Source: Paracoccaceae bacterium
GTDB lineage: Bacteria > Pseudomonadota > Alphaproteobacteria > Rhodobacterales > Rhodobacteraceae
Direction: 5' to 3'
Length of the DNA: 64,000 nucleotides
NCBI GenBank assembly: GCA_024639125.1
Contig: JAHEJA010000011.1
Coordinates: 24,449-88,448 of the forward strand
Below the pieces are notes generated by a model that worked only from the letters and a program-made list of their open reading frames with translations, was not told the DNA's origin and made no database searches. This document shows positions 16,040-24,495 of this stretch, piece after piece. The stretch's first letter is position 1, and each line of letters starts with the position of its first letter. Position numbers and translations under genes: made by a program.

Positions 16040-19000
16040 TTATGACATACCGGACAAAAGCGCGGCATTGCCCCCCGCGGCTGTTGTGTCGATGCAAACG
16101 TGACGCTCGCCGCACACATAGCCCGTATCAGGCAAACCACAGATCACGGGCAAAATTGGGCCGTGACGCGCTGATAGCGATTGCCCAATTTCCCGAGCAG
16201 TTGTGTCATTGCCCCACCACAAAACGCCTGCGATCCCTTGAACTGATCCCAAGTCGTTTGGATCAATCGACCCAGTGGCGACAATTGCAGTGCCGCCCAA
16301 GGATTGCACCATGCAGGCCTGTTCCTTGGCTGTTTCTTGCCCTGGTCCAGCACAGAGAATTGGCGCACGGCTAAAGTGATAAAGCTGATTGCTTTCCCCC
16401 GTTGGTCCGGGAAGTGACGTCATTGTTTTGGCAGTGCTGACTGGGGTATTTTCGACCAAGCGGTTCAATGCATCAAGGGACATTTTGGTTGACCAAACGG
16501 CATCAGATTTTGGACCGGCACAGGATTTGAACCGCTTAAGGTAATTTGGCCCACCCGCCTTTGGCCCTGTGCCAGATAATCCTTCGCCACCAAAGGGCTG
16601 ACTGCCGACAATCGCACCAATTTGGTTGCGGTTTACATAAATATTACCAGCATGAATGCGGTCTGTGACATGTTGAACACGATCATCAATACGTGTCTGA
16701 AGCCCGAAAGTTAGCCCATATCCAGTGGCATTGATGTCATCAATAATCTGGTCCAACGCGTCTGATTTGAACGTGGCGATGTGCAGAACTGGACCGAAAA
16801 TTTCGCGATCCATATCTTTGATGCCACTGACTTGGATCAAAGTAGGGGCAACAAATGTACCGCCATTTGGTGATGAAAGTTCGAATTTCACACGTCCGTC
16901 CACACGGGCTGCATCAATATAGGACAGGATGTTATCCTGTGCCTCTTTGTCGATAACGGGTCCAATATCCGTCGCCAAAAGCCATGGGTTGCCAAGGCGC
17001 AATTCTTTCATCGCGCCGATCAACATCTTTTCAAAATGTGGGGCGATATCTTCTTGGACATAGAGACAGCGCAAAGCAGAGCATCGTTGACCTGCCGATT
17101 GATAGGCGCTTTCCACAATGGCGGCGACGGCTTGTTCTGGCAACGCGGTGCTGTCGATGATCATTGCATTCAACCCACCGGTTTCGGCGATCAACGGCGC
17201 ACCGGGTTTCAAGTGCTGTGCCATTGATTTTCGGATCAACAACGCAGTCTCGGTTGATCCCGTAAAGGCCACGCCTCCTACCCGTGGATCAGAGGTCAAT
17301 GCCGCCCCAACATCCCCTGCACCCGGCAAGAGTTGAAGCGATGAGACAGGCACACCTGCTTGGTGCATCATCTGAACCAAACGAAAGGCGATTAATGGCG
17401 TTTGCTCGGCGGGTTTTGCCAAAACACCATTTCCTGCTGCCAAAGCGGCTGCTATTTGGCCTGTGAAAATAGCCAAAGGAAAGTTCCAAGGCGAAATACA
17501 GGTGAACACACCGACAGCTGGGCCATCATCGCATCGCGCCGCATAATACCGCAAGAAATCCACACCTTCGCGCAATTCTGCAACGGCGTCTTTTTGCGTT
17601 TTGCCAGCTTCGCGTGACAAAAGTGCAAATAGTTCCCCAAAGTTGGCTTCAAAGGTATCCGCGGCCTTTTCTAAAGTTGAGCGGCGGGTTGCGGCATCCG
17701 CAGCCCAAGGCTGAGCTGCAGACAATGCTGTTTCAACATCTTGTTCGCTAGATGTGGCGATGTTGCCCAATGTATCAGCAGGTTCTGACGGATTAAAACA
17801 CGCAACGGCATCCAAGGCTTGCACAGTGCCTGCCAACAAGGGTGTTGCTGTCCATTCATGGGTTTGAAAGGGGGCACGCGCGGCATTAATACGGTCTAGT
17901 GTCGGAAGATCGTTTAAATCGAACCCTTTTGAATTCGGGCGTTCCGGTTGAAATAGCTCGGTTCCCGGCGCAATTGATGGATGGGCTTTTTGCACCTCGA
18001 TAAATGGATCGGCTGCGACCACTTCGGGGGCAACAGTTTCATCAACGATTTGGTTTACAAAGCTGCTATTGGCACCATTTTCCAGCAAGCGACGCACCAG
18101 ATAAGCCAGCAAATCGCGGTGTGCCCCGACGGGCGCATAGATGCGGCAATGTGTTTTTTCATCGCTCAGAACCAAGTCGTGCAAAGTTTCCCCCATGCCG
18201 TGAAGCCGCTGGAATTCAAATGCGTCTTTGTCTTCTGCCATTTCCAAAATTGCGGCAACAGTATGGGCGTTATGCGTGGCAAATTGCGGATAAATGCGAT
18301 CGGTCATGCCCAGTAATTTTTTGGCATTTGCGATATAAGACACATCCGTCGCAGATTTTGAGGTAAAGAGGGGAAAATCTGCCAAACCTTCGACTTGGGC
18401 GCGTTTGATTTCCGTATCCCAATACGCACCTTTGACCAAACGCACCATAATGTTGCGGTCTAATTTATGTGAAAGATCATAAAGATAATCCAAAACATAG
18501 CTTGCACGTTTTGAATAGGCCTGAACCACAACGCCAAATCCACGCCATCCTGCAAGGGCCGGTTCGGAAAGAACAGTTTCGATAACATCCATCGAGATTG
18601 ACAAACGGTCGGCTTCTTCGGCGTCAATGTTTAGCCCCATGCCCGCAGATTTCGCCAGCAAGGCCAAGGACCGCAATCGTGGCACCAATTCTTCCATGAC
18701 GCGGTCGCGTTGCGCCACTTCGTAACGGGGATGTAGCGCAGAAAGTTTAACTGAAATACCGGGGTTCTTGCGAATATCGTCGTGCGTACAGGCATCTGCA
18801 ATCGAAGTGATCGCCCGAGAATAGGCCAAATGATACCGTGTTGCATCCGCTTCGGTGCGGGCAGCTTCACCGAGCATGTCATAGGAATATGTATAACCTT
18901 TGGCTTCCATATTTGCAGCGCGTTTCATAGCGGCGGTGATGTTTTCGCCCAATACAAACTGACGCCCCATTTCTTTCATGGCGCGCGATACAGCGGTTCG

Positions 19001-19486
19001 GATGACGGGTTCACCAAGGCGACGAACGGCATTGCGCAAATGACCAACAACGCCCGGATTTTCTTCCTTAAGGACTTTGCCCGTAAGCATAAGCGCCCAT
19101 GTGGACGCATTCACCAGCGGTGATGTCGAATGACCCATGTGCCGTCCCCAATCGGATGGGGCAATTTTGTCTTCGATCAGGGCATCTATCGTATCCGCGT
19201 CAGGCACCCGCAAAAGCGCCTCGGCCAAACACATAAGCGCAACACCTTCGTCGGTGGAAAGCCCGTATTCTGCCAAGAAGACTTCCATAAGTCCCGGCTT
19301 CGAGCTTTTTCGGATACGGGTGATCAATTTTACCGCGCGGGCCCCAATATGGCTGCGTGTTTCGGTGCTAAGTTGAGCCGCAGAAATCAGGTCGGCCAGA
19401 ACTTTTTCTTGGGTGATGTAGGTTGTGTCATCAATCAAGCGACGGTTTATTTCAAAGGAATCACGCGGCATTTTGCTCTCCATCAT
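16040..19486 (-). CDS. putA: Bifunctional proline dehydrogenase / glutamate-semialdehyde dehydrogenase
   Basis: 1148-residue two-step enzyme oxidising proline to glutamate with FAD and then NAD. The proline-dehydrogenase barrel covers about residues 150-450 (with VRLVKGAYWD), and the aldehyde dehydrogenase about 530-1000 (GSTETAL, AETGGLNAMI, catalytic Cys in GQRCSALR). A C-terminal extension follows. The N-terminal ribbon-helix-helix of E. coli PutA is missing, so it should not repress itself; the divergent Lrp-type gene fills that role. The start is ATG 19486 (AGGA upstream) or ATG 19471 (GGAG upstream, MPRDSF); both are plausible. Confidence 0.95.
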   Translation of the reverse strand: MMESKMPRDSFEINRRLIDDTTYITQEKVLADLISAAQLSTETRSHIGARAVKLITRIRKSSKPGLMEVFLAEYGLSTDEGVALMCLAEALLRVPDADTIDALIEDKIAPSDWGRHMGHSTSPLVNASTWALMLTGKVLKEENPGVVGHLRNAVRRLGEPVIRTAVSRAMKEMGRQFVLGENITAAMKRAANMEAKGYTYSYDMLGEAARTEADATRYHLAYSRAITSIADACTHDDIRKNPGISVKLSALHPRYEVAQRDRVMEELVPRLRSLALLAKSAGMGLNIDAEEADRLSISMDVIETVLSEPALAGWRGFGVVVQAYSKRASYVLDYLYDLSHKLDRNIMVRLVKGAYWDTEIKRAQVEGLADFPLFTSKSATDVSYIANAKKLLGMTDRIYPQFATHNAHTVAAILEMAEDKDAFEFQRLHGMGETLHDLVLSDEKTHCRIYAPVGAHRDLLAYLVRRLLENGANSSFVNQIVDETVAPEVVAADPFIEVQKAHPSIAPGTELFQPERPNSKGFDLNDLPTLDRINAARAPFQTHEWTATPLLAGTVQALDAVACFNPSEPADTLGNIATSSEQDVETALSAAQPWAADAATRRSTLEKAADTFEANFGELFALLSREAGKTQKDAVAELREGVDFLRYYAARCDDGPAVGVFTCISPWNFPLAIFTGQIAAALAAGNGVLAKPAEQTPLIAFRLVQMMHQAGVPVSSLQLLPGAGDVGAALTSDPRVGGVAFTGSTETALLIRKSMAQHLKPGAPLIAETGGLNAMIIDSTALPEQAVAAIVESAYQSAGQRCSALRCLYVQEDIAPHFEKMLIGAMKELRLGNPWLLATDIGPVIDKEAQDNILSYIDAARVDGRVKFELSSPNGGTFVAPTLIQVSGIKDMDREIFGPVLHIATFKSDALDQIIDDINATGYGLTFGLQTRIDDRVQHVTDRIHAGNIYVNRNQIGAIVGSQPFGGEGLSGTGPKAGGPNYLKRFKSCAGPKSDAVWSTKMSLDALNRLVENTPVSTAKTMTSLPGPTGESNQLYHFSRAPILCAGPGQETAKEQACMVQSLGGTAIVATGSIDPNDLGSVQGIAGVLWWGNDTTAREIGQSLSARHGPILPVICGLPDTGYVCGERHVCIDTTAAGGNAALLSGMS

Positions 19487-19502
19487 TTTTTCCTATTATA
19501 TC

Positions 19503-19526
19503 GGGTAGAATTAAGGTAATTTTCCC
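19503..19526. promoter_or_regulatory. Imperfect inverted repeat between putA and putR
   Basis: GGGTAGAATTA and TAATTTTCCC form an AT-rich imperfect inverted repeat in the 74-bp divergent spacer, a good candidate for the Lrp-type regulator's site. Confidence 0.4.
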
Positions 19527-19560
19527 TAAGATTTGAAATTGACTTGGCGAAAAGATCGAA

Positions 19561-20052
19561 ATGTTGGAAAAAATAGACCAAAGTGAACAGTTGGACTTGG
19601 ATCGGTTTGACCGCGCGATTTTGTCGATCCTATCCGAAGATGGGCGGATCAGCGTAACGGACCTTGCCAAACGGATCGGATTGTCGAAATCCCCCACACA
19701 AGCGCGGCTCAAGCGATTGGAAAAAGATGGTGTGATTTTGGGGTATCGGGCTTTGGTTGATCCTATTCGGCTTGGGTTGGATCACATTGCATTTGTCGAA
19801 GTCCGCTTGAACGACACCCGCGAAGCGGCCTTGGCGGCGTTTAACAAAGCTGTTGCTAAGATTCCGGAAATTGAACAAGTACATTTGATTGCAGGGAATT
19901 TTGACTATCTGATGAAAATACGCACGCGCTCTATGTCTGAATACCGCCTTGTTTTAGCAGAAAAAATTTCAACATTACCGCATGTGAATAACACCTCTAC
20001 TTATGTGGCTATGCAAGCTGTCAAAGAAGAAGGGCTTGCAGATTTTACTTGA
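19561..20052 (+). CDS. putR: Lrp/AsnC family regulator, probable activator of putA
   Basis: 163 residues: an N-terminal winged helix-turn-helix (about 18-65, LDRFDRAILSILSEDG, then ISVTDLAKRIGLSKSP) and a C-terminal RAM ligand domain (75-150). Lrp-type PutR proteins divergent from putA activate it in response to proline in several alphaproteobacteria, including Rhodobacter and Agrobacterium. The 74-bp intergenic region fits that arrangement. A TPR protein gene follows by 32 nt. Confidence 0.88.
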   Translation: MLEKIDQSEQLDLDRFDRAILSILSEDGRISVTDLAKRIGLSKSPTQARLKRLEKDGVILGYRALVDPIRLGLDHIAFVEVRLNDTREAALAAFNKAVAKIPEIEQVHLIAGNFDYLMKIRTRSMSEYRLVLAEKISTLPHVNNTSTYVAMQAVKEEGLADFT

Positions 20053-20083
20053 CCGATTGGAAATTCAAAGCACCCTCTTTGTT

Positions 20084-20629
20084 ATGAAAAATCGGATTGC
20101 TTTGTGTTTTTGTATTTTGGCTAGCCCAGTTTGGGCTGATGAATGTCCGATGCCTGTCGACATAACGTTGCAAATGGCGGACCTGATAGAAGAAGCCAAC
20201 AAGGTCACATCCCAAACCGATGGTTTTTCGGTCACGCACCGTATGTGGATGCTTTGGAAAACAGCGCCTGACAAACGCGCTCAGGACCTGTTGGATATTG
20301 GGCTAGAGCGGCGCGGCGGGATGGATTTGGTGGGCGCTATGGCTGCATTTGACGCGTTGGTAGAGTATTGCCCTAACTACGCCGAAGGGTATAATCAGCG
20401 AGCTTTTGTCAGCTTTATGCGCCACGACTTTGATCAAGCCTTGATTGATTTGGACATAGCTTTAGAGCTTTCTCCTAACCACGTTGCCGCAGAGAGCGGC
20501 AAAGCGCTAAGCCTGATTGGGTTAGGGCGAAAGGAAGAAGCTTATATCGTTCTGAAATCAGCAATCCGCAAAAACCCATGGTTGCCTGAAAAAGACTTGT
20601 TAGCGCGGCTGATCGACGAAAGTATTTAG
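20084..20629 (+). CDS. Secreted TPR-repeat protein
   Basis: 181 residues starting at ATG 20084 (MKNRIALCF). A short signal peptide ends near PVWA-DE, followed by about three tetratricopeptide repeats (roughly residues 75-175; AEGYNQRAFVSFMRHDFDQA is one). TPRs mediate protein contacts in the periplasm. It starts 32 nt after putR and may be cotranscribed, but no functional link to proline use is evident. Confidence 0.8.
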   Translation: MKNRIALCFCILASPVWADECPMPVDITLQMADLIEEANKVTSQTDGFSVTHRMWMLWKTAPDKRAQDLLDIGLERRGGMDLVGAMAAFDALVEYCPNYAEGYNQRAFVSFMRHDFDQALIDLDIALELSPNHVAAESGKALSLIGLGRKEEAYIVLKSAIRKNPWLPEKDLLARLIDESI

Positions 20630-20801
20630 GGTCGGGGGCAGTTTGAAAAAAAATGGCTGACACAATGGCCAGCCAAGTTAATCAAAAGCAAATGAATACA
20701 CAGTCACCTGCATATCCGCTCTTTAGTAAGCCAAGGGAGGGCATACTAATTTAATACGGGCAGGTTATTGTATTGGATCACAGAGAATTTGTTTTTTGAA
20801 C

Positions 20802-20924
20802 TTACGCGCCGACATAGATGAAAAGAACAACAAACAAAGCAAGGCCCACCAACACATAGGTTGCGACTTCTCCGGCGATACGTGCATCGCTTTTGGGTTT
20901 TTTCGGGGTGCGTTTCTGTTTCAT
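20802..20924 (-). CDS. 40-residue single-pass membrane peptide
   Basis: Minus-strand frame from ATG 20924 to TAA 20802. The N-terminus is strongly basic (MKQKRTPKKPKSDAR), followed by one hydrophobic helix (about residues 20-39, YVLVGLALFVVLFIYVG). The charge pattern favours an inside-N topology. No strong ribosome site is seen. It occupies the otherwise empty 467-bp region between the TPR gene and tRNA-Leu. Its shape resembles small respiratory or assembly subunits, but I cannot assign a family. Confidence 0.5.
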   Translation of the reverse strand: MKQKRTPKKPKSDARIAGEVATYVLVGLALFVVLFIYVGA

Positions 20925-21046
20925 CGGATTGGATGTAGTGGAAATTCTGTGAATTGCAAGCATACTCGAAAATCAGACTTTACCTTTTCAAACGACCTTG
21001 ATAGCAGAGGTTTACCAAACACGGGGCTTGTCCTAGTGTTTGTGCG

Positions 21047-21080
21047 TGTTGATCGGGATTGCTTGCAATTTTTATCAACA
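21047..21080. repeat. Nested inverted repeats upstream of tRNA-Leu
   Basis: Outer arms TGTTGAT (21047-21053) and ATCAACA (21074-21080) enclose inner arms ATTGC and GCAAT (21058-21069). The element ends 16 nt before the tRNA gene. Confidence 0.45.
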
Positions 21081-21096
21081 TCAAATTACCTGGTGC

Positions 21097-21181
21097 GCCC
21101 GCGTGGTGGAATGGTAGACACAAGAGACTTAAAATCTCTGGGCTTTAAGCCGTGCCGGTTCGAGTCCGGCCGTGGGTACCA
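21097..21181 (+). tRNA. tRNA-Leu (anticodon UAA)
   Basis: 85-nt cloverleaf with a seven-base acceptor stem, D-arm TGGTGGAATGGTAGACA, anticodon stem AGAGA/TCTCT around CTTAAAA (anticodon TAA), a long variable arm typical of Leu, T-arm GGTTCGAGTCC, and an encoded 3' CCA. It reads UUA and, by wobble, UUG codons. Confidence 0.97.
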
Positions 21182-21295
21182 GGTCGTTTGATACTTCTTC
21201 TTAAATCAACCAAACTGATGGTCATGGTGATGTCGTAAATAGACAAGCCAACGCAACGGCGTGCATGGAATGTGATCAAAAAACAGGAGTTGATC

Positions 21296-22456
21296 ATGTT
21301 AGAAGAAGCACAACAGCGCACGGATGCCTTGCGCGCGACAATGTCGGAAATGGGGATTGGCTGCGCGGTTTTTACCGAAGAAAGCTCGATTGCTTATCTT
21401 GCGGGGTTCTGGGGATATCTGGGTATCGAATTTGGACGCCCAACGATGTTGGTTGTCTACGCAGATCGTGATCCTGTGGTAATCACCCCGTTGATGGAAT
21501 CCGAAATGGTTTCCGCCATGACTTGGGTCAAAGATGTTCAGGTTTGGGAAGACTTTGGTCCCAACAGCTGGGCGCGCGCATTGAGCGCAGCTTTGAAACC
21601 ACATGGGTCGAGCGCGGTTTGGGTGGAAAAATTGGCCTTGCCGGGAATTGTTCGCAATTTCTTTGACACCGAGATGCCGCAGACAACCCTTAGCAATATC
21701 TCTCCTATTCTTGGGGAATTGCGGATGATCAAATCTCCGCTTGAAATCAAAGTCATGAAGCAAGCGGGCCAAATTGCGGGCGCAATGATGGAGGCGGCCC
21801 ACAACAGCCTAAAAGAAGGGGCGCCGGAATACGAATCTGCAATTGATGTCATTGCGGCTGGTTCACGGGCCGCAGCGGGGTTTTTGACCAACACAGGTTG
21901 GGAACGGTTCGTGTCGCCGATGATCCACAACTTGCAAATCCTTCAAAGTGGGGCAGATGCTTCTATGGTGCATCGCCGCGCGAGCGTGAAACCCTATGAA
22001 CGGTTTGACCCAGTTTATTTCTGTTTCTGTAACTTGGCGCAATTTAAACAATACAAGCTAGGCTTTGACCGGATGTTCCATATCGGGGATGTGCGCGACG
22101 AAGATCGCGATGTGCAACAAGCCGCAATTGATGCGCAAGCGGCGGCAATTGCGGCCATCAAGCCGGGTGTTCTAGCCCAAGATGTGGCAGCAGCGGCCAA
22201 TGCTGTGTATCAAGAGCGCGGGTATCAAACAGGCTATCGCACAGGGCGCTCTATCGGAACGGCTTATTTAGAGGCGCCAGAGCTAAAGGCAGGGGACATG
22301 ACTGTGCTACAGGCGGGCATGACGTTTGCCGTGGATGGCGGGATTTCCGTGGATGGAAAAACTGCGGGTCGTATCGGGGATTCGATTGTCGTGACCGAGA
22401 CCGGGTTTGACTATATCACCAACTATCCGCGTGAAATTCTACTGAGCCGCGCCTAA
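21296..22456 (+). CDS. Creatinase-like M24 (pita-bread) hydrolase, metal ligands lost
   Basis: 386 residues from ATG 21296 (AGGAG seven bases upstream). An N-terminal creatinase/prolidase domain (1-145) precedes the pita-bread domain (150-386). By eye the five metal ligands of M24 peptidases are absent: the first Asp region reads YFCFCN (241-246), the second aligns to G256, His is R318 in GRSIG, and the two Glu positions are D347 and G361. H226, D258 and D347 fall near the positions of the creatinase residues His232, Glu262 and Glu358. This favours a metal-free C-N hydrolase like creatinase over a peptidase. Its stop overlaps the next start (TAATG). Confidence 0.8.
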   Translation: MLEEAQQRTDALRATMSEMGIGCAVFTEESSIAYLAGFWGYLGIEFGRPTMLVVYADRDPVVITPLMESEMVSAMTWVKDVQVWEDFGPNSWARALSAALKPHGSSAVWVEKLALPGIVRNFFDTEMPQTTLSNISPILGELRMIKSPLEIKVMKQAGQIAGAMMEAAHNSLKEGAPEYESAIDVIAAGSRAAAGFLTNTGWERFVSPMIHNLQILQSGADASMVHRRASVKPYERFDPVYFCFCNLAQFKQYKLGFDRMFHIGDVRDEDRDVQQAAIDAQAAAIAAIKPGVLAQDVAAAANAVYQERGYQTGYRTGRSIGTAYLEAPELKAGDMTVLQAGMTFAVDGGISVDGKTAGRIGDSIVVTETGFDYITNYPREILLSRA

Positions 22457-23229
22457 TGCGGATCGGGATCGCACAAACGGACGGGGCTCTCTTGGTTGGA
22501 GAGCCGCGCCAAGTTGTCTTGGAACAAGTTCTGCAAGAGGCCGCTCAGAATGGCACCGAGCTGGTTGTGTTTCCAGAGTTGTTTCAATCGGGCTACAATG
22601 TTGGCACATCTGTTGTTACCAGTTCAGAACCCCAAGACGGGCCGTTCTTTGCCAAGGTTGCAGCGTTGTGCAGGCACTATGGTGTCGCTGCATTTTACGG
22701 CTACGCTGAACGCTTTGGTGACAATGTGTATAATTCGGCCCAATTGGTCGGTGATACCGGCGCATCAATTGCAAATTATCGCAAGCGGATGTTACCGCCG
22801 GGATTTGAACCTGATTATTTTACTGCTGGGACCAAATCCACGATCATTGATTACAAAGGTATCAAATTCGGGCTTTTGATTTGCTATGATGTGGAATTCC
22901 CAGAATCTGTGCGCGCCTTGGCTCAGGCGGGCGTGCAATGTGTTTTGGTGCCGACGGCGCTGGGCGATCAATGGGGCGTTGTAGCCCATGCTGTTGTCCC
23001 ATCACGGGCCTTTGAAAATGGGGTCTATGTGGTTTATGCCAATCACTGTGGTGTGGAAAATGGTCTGAGCTATCTGGGGCAAAGCTGTATCGTTGCACCA
23101 CAAGGCGATGTTCTTGCGCGGGCAGGGAACAAATCCGAATTTATTCAGGCTGATATCGTATCGACCCAAGTGACAGCTGCACAGGATCGTTTACCATATT
23201 TGCGGGTATTGAATGCTTTGAACCGCTAA
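22456..23229 (+). CDS. Nitrilase-superfamily carbon-nitrogen hydrolase
   Basis: 257 residues, one nitrilase fold. The catalytic triad is E41 (FPELF), K110 (YRKRML) and C143 (LICYDVEFPE), so it should hydrolyse an amide or N-carbamoyl bond; sequence context resembles R-amidase/N-carbamoylputrescine-type members. It overlaps the creatinase-like stop by one base and is surely cotranslated with it. The 3' end overlaps the convergent flavoprotein gene by four bases. Given its partner, the substrate may be an amide or ureido product of a guanidino compound; this is inference. Confidence 0.85.
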   Translation: MRIGIAQTDGALLVGEPRQVVLEQVLQEAAQNGTELVVFPELFQSGYNVGTSVVTSSEPQDGPFFAKVAALCRHYGVAAFYGYAERFGDNVYNSAQLVGDTGASIANYRKRMLPPGFEPDYFTAGTKSTIIDYKGIKFGLLICYDVEFPESVRALAQAGVQCVLVPTALGDQWGVVAHAVVPSRAFENGVYVVYANHCGVENGLSYLGQSCIVAPQGDVLARAGNKSEFIQADIVSTQVTAAQDRLPYLRVLNALNR

Positions 23230-24434
23230 ATGACTGCCCGCTCGGCAAGCGATGTGCCTTGGGTGATACGCTCATATGAAAATGGGCTTAGGTCTAGGCT
23301 GCGAAATGCGCCATAGGTCACCCATTCGCTGACGCCGCGCCCCATGGCCGGTGATTGCTGCAAGCCGTGACCCGAAAACCCGTTCATAAAGATGAAATTC
23401 CCAATCTCAGGATGAGGCCCGACAATCGCATTCTGATCAAAGACGTTATAGGCATAATGCCCGGCCCATTCTGATTGAATTTTCACGGCTTCAAAGGCCG
23501 GAACACGCGTCGCAATGGTGGGCCAAATATGATCCATCCATAGCCCGTGATCCATTTCAAAATCGGTGGGGTCAACGGCAAAATCTTGCTCGGCGTGACC
23601 GCCAATCATATAGGTGCCAGCGCCATTTTCCCGCATATGCACCCCGTTGGGATCAATCGTCAAAGGCAAATCACGATCTAGGGGCGTTTCTGCTTTGACA
23701 ACCCATGTGAACCGTTTCCGGGGTTCGACAGGAACATCAATCCCCGCCATACGGGCCGTTTCTGCGGCTCTTGGGCCAGAGGCGTTAATCACGGTGCCAC
23801 ATGCAATGGTTTCACCGCTTGCTAAGGTGACGCTTGCAATCTTATCCCCATTGGGGGATCGATTAAGCGCGACCACACGGTTTTCGATGTAGTCAACGCC
23901 GGCTTCTCTAGCAAGACGGCGCATCCAATCAAATTGCGTGGCACCGTCCCAATAGCCTTCGTCCTTTAGATTGATTGACCCACAGAGGATGTCATCTAAA
24001 TTGTAAAACGGATATCGCTCTGCCAAGACATCCGCCGAAAGTATTTCTGTTTCAGCCCCAAGACTGCGTTGAAGTATTTGGTCGCGCTTGAGGATCGCAC
24101 TAAAGGCATCATTGTCAGACAGGTATAAATAGCCAAAAGAGCGAATATTTAGGTTTGGCACACGAGGGTCGCCTCCCATATGATCGCGCATGTTTTTGGC
24201 GAATTCGGCCGTGAATTGGCTCATTTTTATATTAAGCTCAGACGAAAACTGCTGGCGCATGCAGCTGTTGGTATGCGCAGTTGAACAAGCTTGATACGAC
24301 ATATCCCGTTCAACGACTAAAATGCGGCCATCAAAATCAGGGTTCTGGCTTAGGAACCAAGCCGCCGAAGACCCCATAATAGCGCCGCCAATAATGACAA
24401 CGTCGTAAACCGAATGACCTGTGATAACGGACAT
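23226..24434 (-). CDS. FAD-dependent oxidoreductase (DAO family, sarcosine-oxidase-like)
   Basis: 402 residues. The N-terminal dinucleotide-binding loop is GGAIMG (16-21); VVERD ends the second strand and marks FAD ribose binding. A DAO-type substrate domain and a C-terminal GFSGHGLQQSPAMG FAD-binding segment follow. Relatives oxidise N-methyl amino acids or secondary amines (sarcosine, dimethylglycine, FOXRED1-like). It follows the amidinotransferase gene by 61 nt, but a strong terminator hairpin lies between. Position beside creatinase- and amidinotransferase-like genes makes a sarcosine-like substrate attractive but unproven. Confidence 0.82.
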   Translation of the reverse strand: MSVITGHSVYDVVIIGGAIMGSSAAWFLSQNPDFDGRILVVERDMSYQACSTAHTNSCMRQQFSSELNIKMSQFTAEFAKNMRDHMGGDPRVPNLNIRSFGYLYLSDNDAFSAILKRDQILQRSLGAETEILSADVLAERYPFYNLDDILCGSINLKDEGYWDGATQFDWMRRLAREAGVDYIENRVVALNRSPNGDKIASVTLASGETIACGTVINASGPRAAETARMAGIDVPVEPRKRFTWVVKAETPLDRDLPLTIDPNGVHMRENGAGTYMIGGHAEQDFAVDPTDFEMDHGLWMDHIWPTIATRVPAFEAVKIQSEWAGHYAYNVFDQNAIVGPHPEIGNFIFMNGFSGHGLQQSPAMGRGVSEWVTYGAFRSLDLSPFSYERITQGTSLAERAVI

Positions 24435-24451
24435 ATGCGCGGCTTTCTATC

Positions 24452-24483
24452 AAAGAAAAGCGCCACAGGTTGCCCCGTGACGC
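24452..24483 (-). terminator. Terminator/attenuator between amidinotransferase and flavoprotein
   Basis: On the minus strand a 10-bp stem (24483-24474 with 24469-24460, two G-U pairs) closes a GCAA tetraloop and runs into TTTTCTTT. It starts 13 nt after the amidinotransferase stop and ends 18 nt before the flavoprotein start. Confidence 0.75.
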
Positions 24484-24495
24484 TATGCTATCTAC

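Noticed and set aside
20796..21191. Plus-strand frame of 131 codons through the tRNA-Leu.
   Set aside because: It runs across the tRNA gene and antisense to the 40-residue peptide; no homology.
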